Shown here piece by piece: positions 48,981 through 57,670 of a stretch of 64,000 bases of DNA. Both the position numbers and the translations under genes were made by a program. A model generated the notes under the pieces. It was given only the letters and a program-made list of their open reading frames with translations. It was not told the DNA's origin and made no database searches. How positions within the stretch are numbered: the stretch's first letter is position 1; each line of letters begins with the position of its first letter. Origin of the DNA: Humidesulfovibrio sp. (GTDB lineage Bacteria; Desulfobacterota; Desulfovibrionia; Desulfovibrionales; Desulfovibrionaceae); assembly GCA_031292175.1 (NCBI GenBank), contig JARLHQ010000008.1, positions 1 through 64,000 of the forward strand, in the 5' to 3' direction.

Positions 48981-49215
48981 TGCCCCATTGCCTCCAAACA
49001 TTCCAAAATACTTCACGATGTTTTGATATCGACTATACGCTTTGCGCGGGCTGGAGACAAGTCTTTCTGGCTCGCTGGCTCATCTCTGAAAGTTGCCGTT
49101 TCACCTCTGTTTCGCAATTGTTCGTTCGCCGCTGCGCGGTGAGGACTGAAAATTCCCGTGTGGGAGTTCGGTTCTTCCCCCCGTTCTGTCTCCCAGCCAT
49201 ACGTTTGTGGCTCCG

Positions 49216-49360
49216 GTAAAGAAGAATCCGAGGCTAAGGAATCGCAGGTTCAGCAAGGCGCAGATGATCGGGTTTTTGAAGTAGGCGGAGGCCGGGCGTC
49301 CTGTGCTGGAGTTGTGCCGCCAGGGAACGACCCAGGCACAAGCGCGCGAGGTTTAACCCG
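49216..49360 (+). pseudogene. IS3-family OrfA-like transposase remnant
   Basis: Frame reads VKKNPRLRNRRFSKAQMIGFLK*AEAGRPVLELCRQGTTQAQAREV with internal stop. Confidence 0.6.
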
Positions 49361-49403
49361 GAAGGTGTTGCGGTTCCAGGGAACTCTTTGTACACACGCT
49401 CCC

Positions 49404-50144
49404 ATGAAGATAAACCGCTCAACATTTCTGCTTCTGGGTATCATTATTCTGGGTTTGAACCTTGCCTTCTGCGCCCTGGCCCAAGCGGAGCAGCCGCAGG
49501 AAGATGTCTTGGACGCCGGGGCCTTCGCCCGTCAGGAGCGCCACGGCCATTCCTGCGCAATCACCTTCGACGATGGCCCAAACAAGCACACCGCAGAACT
49601 GCTCGACATCTTGAAGGGGCGCGGCATCCACGCCACCTTCTTCGTATTGGGCGAGAACGTGGAAAAGGAGCCGGACTTGGTGCGGCGCATGGCCCAAGAG
49701 GGGCATGAGGTCGATAACCATTCCTTCGACCACCCCAAACTGCGCGCCCTGAACGCCCAGCAGCAGTGGGAGGAAATCGAGCATACGGAGCGCCTTCTGA
49801 AAGGGCTCGGGGTCGTGCCGAAGTTCTTCCGCCCTCCTTACGGCAGCTACAATGCGGAGACTGTGCGCGACGCCGCGCGGGACAATCTTGTGCTTGTGCT
49901 GTGGAGTGTGGACAGCCTGGATTGGAAGTACCGCACGGTCCACGACATTGAAGCGCATGTTGTTCCAAAGACACCAAGTACCGCACGCGGCATATTCCTG
50001 TTTCATGATATCCATGAAACCACGGTGACGGCCATGCCCGACATCTTGGACAAGCTCGCCAAAAGCGGCTGCAGCTTCGTCACCTTGAGCCAGTGGCTTG
50101 CGCTGCACCCCGATGCCGCAAAGCAACAGCAAAACGGGAAATAG
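49404..50144 (+). CDS. Polysaccharide deacetylase family protein (secreted)
   Basis: ITFDDGPNKHTAELLDILKGRGIHATFFVLG; GHEVDNHSFDHPKL; FRPPYGSYN. Confidence 0.93.
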   Translation: MKINRSTFLLLGIIILGLNLAFCALAQAEQPQEDVLDAGAFARQERHGHSCAITFDDGPNKHTAELLDILKGRGIHATFFVLGENVEKEPDLVRRMAQEGHEVDNHSFDHPKLRALNAQQQWEEIEHTERLLKGLGVVPKFFRPPYGSYNAETVRDAARDNLVLVLWSVDSLDWKYRTVHDIEAHVVPKTPSTARGIFLFHDIHETTVTAMPDILDKLAKSGCSFVTLSQWLALHPDAAKQQQNGK

Positions 50145-50258
50145 CCTGCCGCGCTTGTGATGCGGCATTTGTTTGAGACCGCTGGCGGTTGCCCGCAACC
50201 TCGGGCAGGCCCCCCGGCTTGGGCAGGACAATCCGTTGCTGAAAAAGGGAGAAACACC

Positions 50259-51257
50259 ATGACGAGCCCCGCGCCGCACCCGGAGACCATCCAGAAGCTT
50301 GGCTCCGCCGCGTTCCCCGCCTTTGCAATGGTGGCGGGCATGCAGCTGGACCTGTTCACCCCGCTTGGCGCGCGCCCGATGGACGCGGAGCAGCTCGCGG
50401 GGGTGCTCGGCGTTGAGCCGGCGAAGCTGGCCCCGCTGCTGTACGCCTTGGTCGCGGCAGGGCTGTTGACGGTCGAGGACGGGCTCTTCGCCAACACGCC
50501 CGAGGCGGATTGCTTCCTGGTGCGCGGCAAGCCGACGTATTTTGGCGAGCGGCACGCGTTTTACACCGCCCGCTATCAGGAACTCCTGCAGACCGCCGCG
50601 TCCATCCGCACCGGCCGTCCCCAGGCCAAGCTTGATTTCGCCTCCATGTCGGCTGAAGCGCTGGAGAAGTACCTGAAGGGCCTGCATCCAGGCACCATGG
50701 CCACCGGGCGCGCTCTGGTAAAGCGTCTGGATCTCTCGTCCCACCGCCACCTCCTGGATGTTGGCGGCGGGTCGGGCGGGCTGGCGCTGGCTCTCGCAAA
50801 GGCGTGCCCGGAGCTCCGCGTCACGGTGCTTGAGTTGCCCTCCGTCACCCCGGTCACGCGGCGCTTCATCGAGCAAGAGGGCATGGCCGAACGGGCCGAC
50901 GTGGTTGCGGAGGATGTTGTGCGCGGCCCGCTGACGGGCGTGTATGATGGAGCCGTCCTGCGCGCGTTCCTGCAGGTCTTGTCGCCGGACGATGCCAAAC
51001 GGACCCTCCAGAACCTCATCAAGGTTCTCGCGCCGGGCAGCCCGATCTACATCCTCGGGCAGGTTCTCGATGACTCCCGCCTCGCTCCTCCGGAGACCGT
51101 GGCGTTCAATCTGGTCTTCCTCAACGTCTACGACGAGGGGCAGGCGTACGCCGAGCACGAATACCGGGGCTGGCTGACGGAAGCCGGTTTTACCGGGATC
51201 GAGCGGGTCCTCCTCGCAGGCGGAGAGAGCCTCGTCACCGCGCGCAAGCCAGCTTGA
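50259..51257 (+). CDS. SAM-dependent methyltransferase (O-methyltransferase family)
   Basis: LLDVGGGSGGLALALAKACPELRVTVLELPSVTPVTRRF; N-terminal winged-helix dimerisation-like region. Confidence 0.88.
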   Translation: MTSPAPHPETIQKLGSAAFPAFAMVAGMQLDLFTPLGARPMDAEQLAGVLGVEPAKLAPLLYALVAAGLLTVEDGLFANTPEADCFLVRGKPTYFGERHAFYTARYQELLQTAASIRTGRPQAKLDFASMSAEALEKYLKGLHPGTMATGRALVKRLDLSSHRHLLDVGGGSGGLALALAKACPELRVTVLELPSVTPVTRRFIEQEGMAERADVVAEDVVRGPLTGVYDGAVLRAFLQVLSPDDAKRTLQNLIKVLAPGSPIYILGQVLDDSRLAPPETVAFNLVFLNVYDEGQAYAEHEYRGWLTEAGFTGIERVLLAGGESLVTARKPA

Positions 51258-51370
51258 CCAAAAAAGGCCGGAGCCCGTCTGACCTGAAAAAGGCCGGAGC
51301 CCGTCTGACCAAAAAAGGCCGGAGCCCGTCTGACCTGAAAAAGGCCGGGGACTGTTCTCCGGCCTTTTCG
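51258..51370 (+). repeat. Tandem reiterated terminator 5' arm ending in terminator hairpin
   Basis: Three copies of GACC(A/T)(A/G)AAAAGGCCGGAGCCCGTCT-type unit, then AAAAAGGCCGG-ggactgttct-CCGGCCTTTT. Confidence 0.8.
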
Positions 51371-51523
51371 TTAGGCGGCTGACCCCAGCCTGGGGCATTT
51401 GGTGTGCGGATGTCTTCGGGCTGTGCCCCGGGCCAGGCACGCCGCGCGTCAACGCGGTTGAGACGTGCGGCTGATTCCCGCTGGGCCTGTCCGTTGCCCG
51501 CCTGGACCGCCGGGCCTGTCCGC

Positions 51524-51802
51524 TCAGTCCTTGAGGTCCTGCTTCATGCGCTCGAAGTCCTCTTTTGTGATCTCGCCCTTGGCGTAACGCTTCTTGAGGA
51601 TGTCCAGCGCCGATTCTGTCTGCCCGCAGCTGGGGCGGTGTGCGAGCCTGGAGAATAGGAAGAGAACCGAAACGAGCACAAGAATCATGAACAGCCCGCC
51701 ACCAAGGGGGGACATCATGTGGAAGCCGCCGTACCCGTAGCCGGGGCCGGCGTCACCGTACTGGCACAGAAAACCGAAAGACTCCAGGGCGTTGATCAGC
51801 AT
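51524..51802 (-). CDS. SHOCT domain-containing membrane protein
   Basis: TM segment then ALDILKKRYAKGEITKEDFERMKQDLKD. Confidence 0.85.
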   Translation of the reverse strand: MLINALESFGFLCQYGDAGPGYGYGGFHMMSPLGGGLFMILVLVSVLFLFSRLAHRPSCGQTESALDILKKRYAKGEITKEDFERMKQDLKD

Positions 51803-52198
51803 CGTAAACTCCTTGTTGTGAGCCAGCGGGAAGACGGCATGCCCGAAATACCGGGCCGCGCACCTGCGCTTCGGCCGTCCGTCAGGAACCTGCTTCGGAC
51901 CCTGTATACGCCAACGGCGGGGGAATTTCCATGTCCCTGCACAAGAAACCACAGCGCGGGACGTCATGGTGGCATGTCCTCCCGCAAGCGCCCTTGAAGG
52001 CCCTGGCCGCCCAGGAAAAGGGTTGTGCTCGGATGGTTCGTTGTTTCGCCGGGGCAATGCTCCTTTTGTGGCTTGAAGCGGCTCCGGGGGAGGGGGGGTA
52101 AGAGTTGCCGACAATTATTCGGCAGGCCATTGACACAAACCATCAGGGGGGGCATGCGAAAAGTATTCCCCCTAATGTTTTGCCCTAAGGAGGAGCCC

Positions 52199-52972
52199 AT
52201 GAAACGCGTAAGGCTTACAGCCCTGCTTGTGGTGGCGTGTCTGCTTCTGGCGCAGCCGCTTTATGCTCAAAGCAAGAAGGTCACCCTCACCACGCTGGAT
52301 TGGGAGCCGTATATCGGGGAAAAGCTGCCAGGGCATGGCTATGTGTACGAAATCGTCGCCAAGGCCTTCAAAAGCATGGGCTACCAGGTCGATATCCAGT
52401 TCTACCCCTGGACCAGAGCCCTCGCGCTGGCGCAATCCGGGAAGGCCGACGGCTTGTTCCCGGAATACTACGACGATTCCAGAAAAACTGAATTTGTATT
52501 TTCCGATTCCTTTCCCGGCGGGCCTGTCGGTTTCATGGCCCGCGCGGACAGCAGGATCAGCTTTCCGTCTGACCCTCGCAAGGACCTGACGGCGACCTTG
52601 CAGGGAATGAAGCAGTACACCTATGGCGTCGTCCGCGGGTATATCAACACCAAGGCCTTCGACGCCGCCAGCTTCCTCAGGAAGGAAGAGGCGGACAGCG
52701 ATGACCAGAACATCGTGAAGCTCCACGGCAAGAGAATCCAGGTCATCTTCATCGATAAGTTTGTCGCCCAGTATATCCTGAAAACGCAGTACCCTCAGTT
52801 CACGAAGGCTCTCACCTTCATGGAGCCTCCGCTGGAAGTGAAGCCGTTGTATATCGTCTTTTCCAAGAAGGCGCCGAACTACGAGCAGAAGATGAGGGAC
52901 TTCAACGCTGGATTGGGCAAGCTCAAGGCCAGCGGGGCCCTCAAAGCCATCATGGGGAAGTACGGGTTCTAA
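52199..52972 (+). CDS. Family-3 extracellular solute-binding protein
   Basis: Signal peptide; TLDWEPYIGEKLPGHGYVYEIVAKAFKSMGYQVDIQFYPWTRALALAQSGKADGLFPEYYDDSRK. Confidence 0.85.
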   Translation: MKRVRLTALLVVACLLLAQPLYAQSKKVTLTTLDWEPYIGEKLPGHGYVYEIVAKAFKSMGYQVDIQFYPWTRALALAQSGKADGLFPEYYDDSRKTEFVFSDSFPGGPVGFMARADSRISFPSDPRKDLTATLQGMKQYTYGVVRGYINTKAFDAASFLRKEEADSDDQNIVKLHGKRIQVIFIDKFVAQYILKTQYPQFTKALTFMEPPLEVKPLYIVFSKKAPNYEQKMRDFNAGLGKLKASGALKAIMGKYGF

Positions 52973-53045
52973 GTAACCGCAGCCCCTGCGTTTCGTCGCC
53001 TCCCCTCCACAGCTAGCCCCACCCGAAGCGTTTTGTATGCACAAG

Positions 53046-53074
53046 AAAAAGGCCCCGCAAGTGCGGGGCCTTTT
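53046..53074. terminator. Bidirectional terminator between convergent genes
   Basis: AAAAAGGCCCCGCAagTGCGGGGCCTTTT. Confidence 0.85.
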
Positions 53075-53081
53075 GGTGCGG

Positions 53082-53765
53082 TTAATCCGTCTGATGGTCC
53101 ATTTTGTTCGTATCGGGATGCTTTCCTGGCTGTTCGGCCGTCGCGGCTTCACACTTCGCCTGCAGGTGTGCGTAGTCTTCTTTGAGTTTCAGGATTGTCG
53201 TGTGCGCATCCTGCAGTTGCCCAACAAGTTTCTCGGCAAAAACACGATAGATGATGCCATAAAATTTGATCAGCGCATCATTTGCGATAACTTCCGGGAA
53301 CTTGGACGCCATGATTAGGCACGTCGTATCCTTTACGGCAATGATTGTTTCAGGCGTGACAGCGTCGTCAATCACCGCCTCCTCGCCGAACACATCCCCG
53401 CGACGGTGCATTTGGGATACCATCACACCATGCTTGACCGACTTCACGTGCCCGCTGACCATGAAATAGACTTGGCTTTTTTCGCCTTCCCTCACGATGC
53501 GTTCGCCAGCCTTGAATGACTTCACCGTGCAGGTCGGCAGGAACATCGACTGGATCTCTTCCTCGCTGAAGAGCCTGAACGTGTCGAGTTTCTTCAACCC
53601 TTGCGCCAGCAGCGCCATGGGGTCCTTGACCCCCTGGGGCTTTTGCCCCTCCGGGGCCTTGGCCTGCGCCTCGGATGGCGGCTTTTGCCCAGCCGGAGCC
53701 TGTGGGCTCTCTTCGGATGGCGTTTGCCCGTTCTGCTGCAGGTCGGAAGCTGTTTTCTCGGACAT
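53082..53765 (-). CDS. Cyclic nucleotide-binding domain protein
   Basis: FKAGERIVREGEKSQVYFMVSGHVKSVKHGVMVSQMHRRGDVFGEEAVI; no obvious HTH. Confidence 0.85.
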   Translation of the reverse strand: MSEKTASDLQQNGQTPSEESPQAPAGQKPPSEAQAKAPEGQKPQGVKDPMALLAQGLKKLDTFRLFSEEEIQSMFLPTCTVKSFKAGERIVREGEKSQVYFMVSGHVKSVKHGVMVSQMHRRGDVFGEEAVIDDAVTPETIIAVKDTTCLIMASKFPEVIANDALIKFYGIIYRVFAEKLVGQLQDAHTTILKLKEDYAHLQAKCEAATAEQPGKHPDTNKMDHQTD

Positions 53766-53845
53766 GGTGTAGGCTCCGTGTGTCTGTGCTGTCCGTCCAG
53801 CGGCCGTCCAGCGGCCCGGCCGCGCCTGCGCGCGAACGGGGCCTC

Positions 53846-55633
53846 CTATGCCTTGTCGCGCTTGCGCGTGGCCGCGGGGCTGTAGCCCTGGGCCGCCTTC
53901 GTCCCGCCGGACGCGCTCAGAGGCTTGGAGGCGGCAGGCCTGGCCTTGCGCTCCAGGCCGCCAGCCGACTCCATCTGCTCAATGAGATTGCGCAGGATGA
54001 GCGCCTGGCTGGCCAGCTCGGTGACCGCCGTCGCCGACTGGCGCATGGCGTCCGCCGTGTCCGCGGAAAGCCTGTTCACATCCTCCACGGAGCGGGCGAT
54101 CTCCTCGCTTGCCGCGGATTCCTCCTCCGACGCGGTGGCGATGAGGCGCACCTGGTCCGTGGTCTCGTCCACAAGGCTCACGATCTCGCTCAGCGCCTCG
54201 CCAGACTTTCCAGCCATCTCGGTTGATTGCAAAATAAGCCGACCCGTGTGCTCCACGTTCTCAATGTTCTTGCGCGCGCCTTCCTGGATGCCGCGGATGG
54301 CTTCGCCAACCTCCTTGGTGGCCAGCATCGTCTTTTCGGCGAGCTTGCGCACCTCGTCGGCGACCACCGCGAAGCCCCTGCCCGCGTCGCCAGCGCGGGC
54401 GGCCTCAATGGCGGCATTGAGCGCCAGCAGGTTGGTCTGGTCGGCGATGTCGTTGATGACGTTCATCACCTGGCTGATGTCCTTGGCGCGGTTGCCCAGG
54501 GTGTCCATGTCCGTCTTGAGGGCCTGGGCCTGGGCCTGCACCTCGCCAATGCTTCGGACGACCTGGTCGACGAGCTTGGCGCCATCGATGGCCTTGTTCC
54601 TGGCCATGTCCGCCTTCGTGGCCGCCTGGGCGGTGTTCTTGGCCACCTCAAGCACGGTGGCGTTCATTTCGGTCACCGCGGTCGCGGTATCGCCGATGCG
54701 GTGGGACTGCTCCTCCGAGCTCCTGGTCGATCCGTCTATCTGGGCCGACAGCTCCTCGGAGGCGCTGGTCACGATCTCGACCACGCCCTCAAGCTGCTGC
54801 GCGGCCTGGAGCATGCCTTCCTCCTTGGCCTTCTCCGCGCGCGCCTGGGCTGCTTCGGCCGCCATGCGCGCCTCTTCGGCCTGCGCGGCGCTCTCGGCCG
54901 CCTCGACGCCCTTTTGCCGGGCCTCTTCGATCTTGGCCGACAGGTTGCCGACCATGCCCTCCAGGTGGGTCTTCAAGGCCCGCAGCTCGCCAAGGAAGAA
55001 CCCGGTCACCTCCTTGCAGGCCAGGTTGCCCGAGCCCACCTCCCGGGCGTATTCCTGCATGGCCGCAAGGGGGCGGATGACGATGACGCGGATCACCAGA
55101 AACAGGATCAGCACCACCGCCAGATCCACGATGAGGGTGCCGATGGTGGAGGTCCACAGCATGCGCCGCAGCTCTCCCTGGATGAACTTGCGGCTGAGCG
55201 TCACCCCGACGGTGCCGATGACCTTGCCCTGGCGTTCGACCTTGGCCTTGGCGACGACGTCCCCCGGCTGGGGGGCGGGCGGCTCCGTGATGTCCACGGG
55301 CTTCCAGTCCTTGTCACGCCCCTTGGCCGCGAAGATCTTCACGCCATCTTGATCAAAGATGATGATGGAATGCACCTGCTTCTCGCCCATCTCCGACAGG
55401 AGGGCTTCCTGGGCCTGCGTGGTGTCCATGTTCCAGATGGCTTGAACGGCGCTCTTGGACAGCCGTGCCGCCACAAGCTTGGCGTTCTCGTTCAGATCGG
55501 CGGAGGCCGTGGCCGAGCGTTCACTGTAGTTGTAGATGCCGAAAGCGAAGAGGATGACCGTGGTGATAAGCACCAGGGCCACAGTCAGAAACATGCCCAC
55601 TGACTGCGAAAGCAATGACCTGTGTTGATTCAC
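53846..55633 (-). CDS. Methyl-accepting chemotaxis protein
   Basis: Two TMs, periplasmic domain, [43 protein letters not shown]. Confidence 0.95.
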   Translation of the reverse strand: MNQHRSLLSQSVGMFLTVALVLITTVILFAFGIYNYSERSATASADLNENAKLVAARLSKSAVQAIWNMDTTQAQEALLSEMGEKQVHSIIIFDQDGVKIFAAKGRDKDWKPVDITEPPAPQPGDVVAKAKVERQGKVIGTVGVTLSRKFIQGELRRMLWTSTIGTLIVDLAVVLILFLVIRVIVIRPLAAMQEYAREVGSGNLACKEVTGFFLGELRALKTHLEGMVGNLSAKIEEARQKGVEAAESAAQAEEARMAAEAAQARAEKAKEEGMLQAAQQLEGVVEIVTSASEELSAQIDGSTRSSEEQSHRIGDTATAVTEMNATVLEVAKNTAQAATKADMARNKAIDGAKLVDQVVRSIGEVQAQAQALKTDMDTLGNRAKDISQVMNVINDIADQTNLLALNAAIEAARAGDAGRGFAVVADEVRKLAEKTMLATKEVGEAIRGIQEGARKNIENVEHTGRLILQSTEMAGKSGEALSEIVSLVDETTDQVRLIATASEEESAASEEIARSVEDVNRLSADTADAMRQSATAVTELASQALILRNLIEQMESAGGLERKARPAASKPLSASGGTKAAQGYSPAATRKRDKA

Positions 55634-55762
55634 GGCATCCTCCTCATTGTTCGGCGATTCATTGGAGCGCTGTCTGTGCCCGTCCGTGGGCGGCTACGCG
55701 GACGCGTCGGCAAGACGCGGCCGTGTAGCCAATGTTGCCCACAACGGCTGGTCCACGCTGGG

Positions 55763-56500
55763 TTATTGGGCCCACTTCTTCATAATGGCCTTATAGGTTC
55801 CATCAGCCTTCATGCTGTCCAGGGCCGCGGTCCACTTCTTCACCACATCGGCGGGCGTGGCCTTGGAAAAGGCCATATACAGCTCCGTCTTCTTCACGGT
55901 GAGCAGGGGGACCAGCTCTGCGGGCTTGATGCCCTGCTTCTTGGCCATTTCGTTGTATTCGGTCTTGTCCGTGAGCCACAGGTCATTGCGGCCCGAAAGC
56001 ATCTTCTTCAGGATCGTTTCGGGTTCGCTTGCGCTGTCGATGTTCGTGAAGCCTTGCGCCTTGAGGAACAGCTCGCGGGCGTCATTCTTGTACGCGCCAA
56101 TGGTGCCCACCTTCTTTGCGTCCGCCAGGCTGCTCAGATGTATGGGCGAGCCCTTCTTGGCCAGAAACACCCATTCGTTGAAGCCGACCGGGCCGACCCA
56201 CTGGAACAGCTTTTCACGCTCCTCGGTGCGGGTGGTGGAAAAGAGCATGACGCTCGCATTGCTCTGGGCCAAACTGTATCCTCTGGCCCAGGGCATGACC
56301 TCGATCTGGCTGGTGTCGCCGACACGCTTCTGGACTTCCCGGACGATGTCCACGGCCTGGCCCATGGCCTTGCCCGTTTCCGTGCCATCCTGCGTGTAGT
56401 TCAAGGGTGGGGCGATCTCGGTGATGATGCGCAGGTTCGCGCCCCAAGCCACGCTCGACAAGCTCAGAAGAGCGATCAAAGACAAGAGGAGCCGTTTCAT
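55763..56500 (-). CDS. Family-3 extracellular solute-binding protein
   Basis: Signal peptide MKRLLLSLIALLSLSSVAWG; ITEIAPPLNYTQDGTETGKAMGQAVDIVREVQKRVG. Confidence 0.87.
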   Translation of the reverse strand: MKRLLLSLIALLSLSSVAWGANLRIITEIAPPLNYTQDGTETGKAMGQAVDIVREVQKRVGDTSQIEVMPWARGYSLAQSNASVMLFSTTRTEEREKLFQWVGPVGFNEWVFLAKKGSPIHLSSLADAKKVGTIGAYKNDARELFLKAQGFTNIDSASEPETILKKMLSGRNDLWLTDKTEYNEMAKKQGIKPAELVPLLTVKKTELYMAFSKATPADVVKKWTAALDSMKADGTYKAIMKKWAQ

Positions 56501-56557
56501 GCTGATCTCCTTGGTTGGGTGTTGGGACACACGTGTCATTCCTGCCAGTACGGAAAA

Positions 56558-57670
56558 TTATTTCGCCATTTCCAGGAGCGCGGGGCGTAAGCTTTGTGGT
56601 TCAGACTCGTTGTCTGAATGGGTTTGGGCGATCCTGCGGAAGCTCTCCTGGAGCGTGATGAAGGCGTCCACCAGACTGGGGTCGAAATGCGTGCCCCGGC
56701 CTTCGACAATGATCCTGGCCGCGTCCTCGTGGGGCATGGCCCCCTTGTACACACGCTTGCTGGTCAGGGCGTCGTACACGTCGGCGATGGCCATGATCCG
56801 TCCGGAGAGGGGGATGTCCTCGCCCGCCAGGCCCAGGGGATAGCCTTCGCCGTCCCAGCGTTCGTGGTGGGAATGGGCGATTTCCCGGGCGTAGCGGAAG
56901 AAGGAGTTGTTGCCCAGGCGCGCCTCCACGCCCCGCAGGGCCTCGTAGCCGATCGTCGTGTGGGTCTTCATGATCTCGAACTCCTCCATGGTCAGGCACC
57001 CGGGCTTGTTCAGGATGGCGTCGGGCACGCCCACCTTCCCGATATCGTGCAGCGGCGCGGACTTGTGGAGCAGTTCGATGACCTCCGGCGGCAGGGCGGC
57101 CATGAACTTCTGGTCGCGGCAGAGGTGCTCGGCCAGGAGGAGGACAAAGGCCTTGGTGCGCACGATGTGGTTGCCGGTCTCCGGATCGCGGTATTCCACC
57201 AGGGACGCCAGGCTCTCGATGGCCACGTCCTTGATCTTCTCCACCTCTTGGGTGCGCAGGCGCACCAGCTTTTCCAGATTGTCGCGGTGGAGCTTGAGCT
57301 CCATCTGGTTGTGGATGCGCGCCTTGACGAGGCTGGGGGTGAAGGGCTTGGTGACGAAGTCCACGGCCCCCAGATCCAGGCCTCTGGCCTCGCTGGCCTC
57401 GTCGCTTAAGGCCGTGACGAAGAGCACCGGGATGTCTCGGGTCTCCGGGTTCGCCTTGAGCCGGGCGCAGGTCTCGTAGCCGTCCATGCCGGGCATCATG
57501 ACGTCGAGCAGAATGATGTCCGGCATGGGTTTGCGCGAGGCCATGGCCAGGGCCCGTTCGCCATTGATGGCCACGACGATGGCATAGTCGTCCTTCAGCA
57601 TCTCCATCAGGATGTGGATGTTGTCCGGAGTGTCGTCGACGACGAGAACCTTGGGCTTTGGGTTAAGCAT
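56558..57670 (-). CDS. Response regulator with HD-GYP domain
   Basis: REC: KVLVVDDTPDNIHIL...ILLDVMMPGMDGYE; HD-GYP: PLHDIGKVGVPDAIL, HHERWDGEGYPLGLAGEDIPL. Confidence 0.95.
   Translation of the reverse strand: MLNPKPKVLVVDDTPDNIHILMEMLKDDYAIVVAINGERALAMASRKPMPDIILLDVMMPGMDGYETCARLKANPETRDIPVLFVTALSDEASEARGLDLGAVDFVTKPFTPSLVKARIHNQMELKLHRDNLEKLVRLRTQEVEKIKDVAIESLASLVEYRDPETGNHIVRTKAFVLLLAEHLCRDQKFMAALPPEVIELLHKSAPLHDIGKVGVPDAILNKPGCLTMEEFEIMKTHTTIGYEALRGVEARLGNNSFFRYAREIAHSHHERWDGEGYPLGLAGEDIPLSGRIMAIADVYDALTSKRVYKGAMPHEDAARIIVEGRGTHFDPSLVDAFITLQESFRRIAQTHSDNESEPQSLRPALLEMAK

Noticed and set aside
49419-51452. 677-aa minus ORF spanning deacetylase and methyltransferase
   Set aside because: Antisense to two genes with clear families; the repeated SGQTGSGLFWS segment is just the tandem terminator repeat read through.
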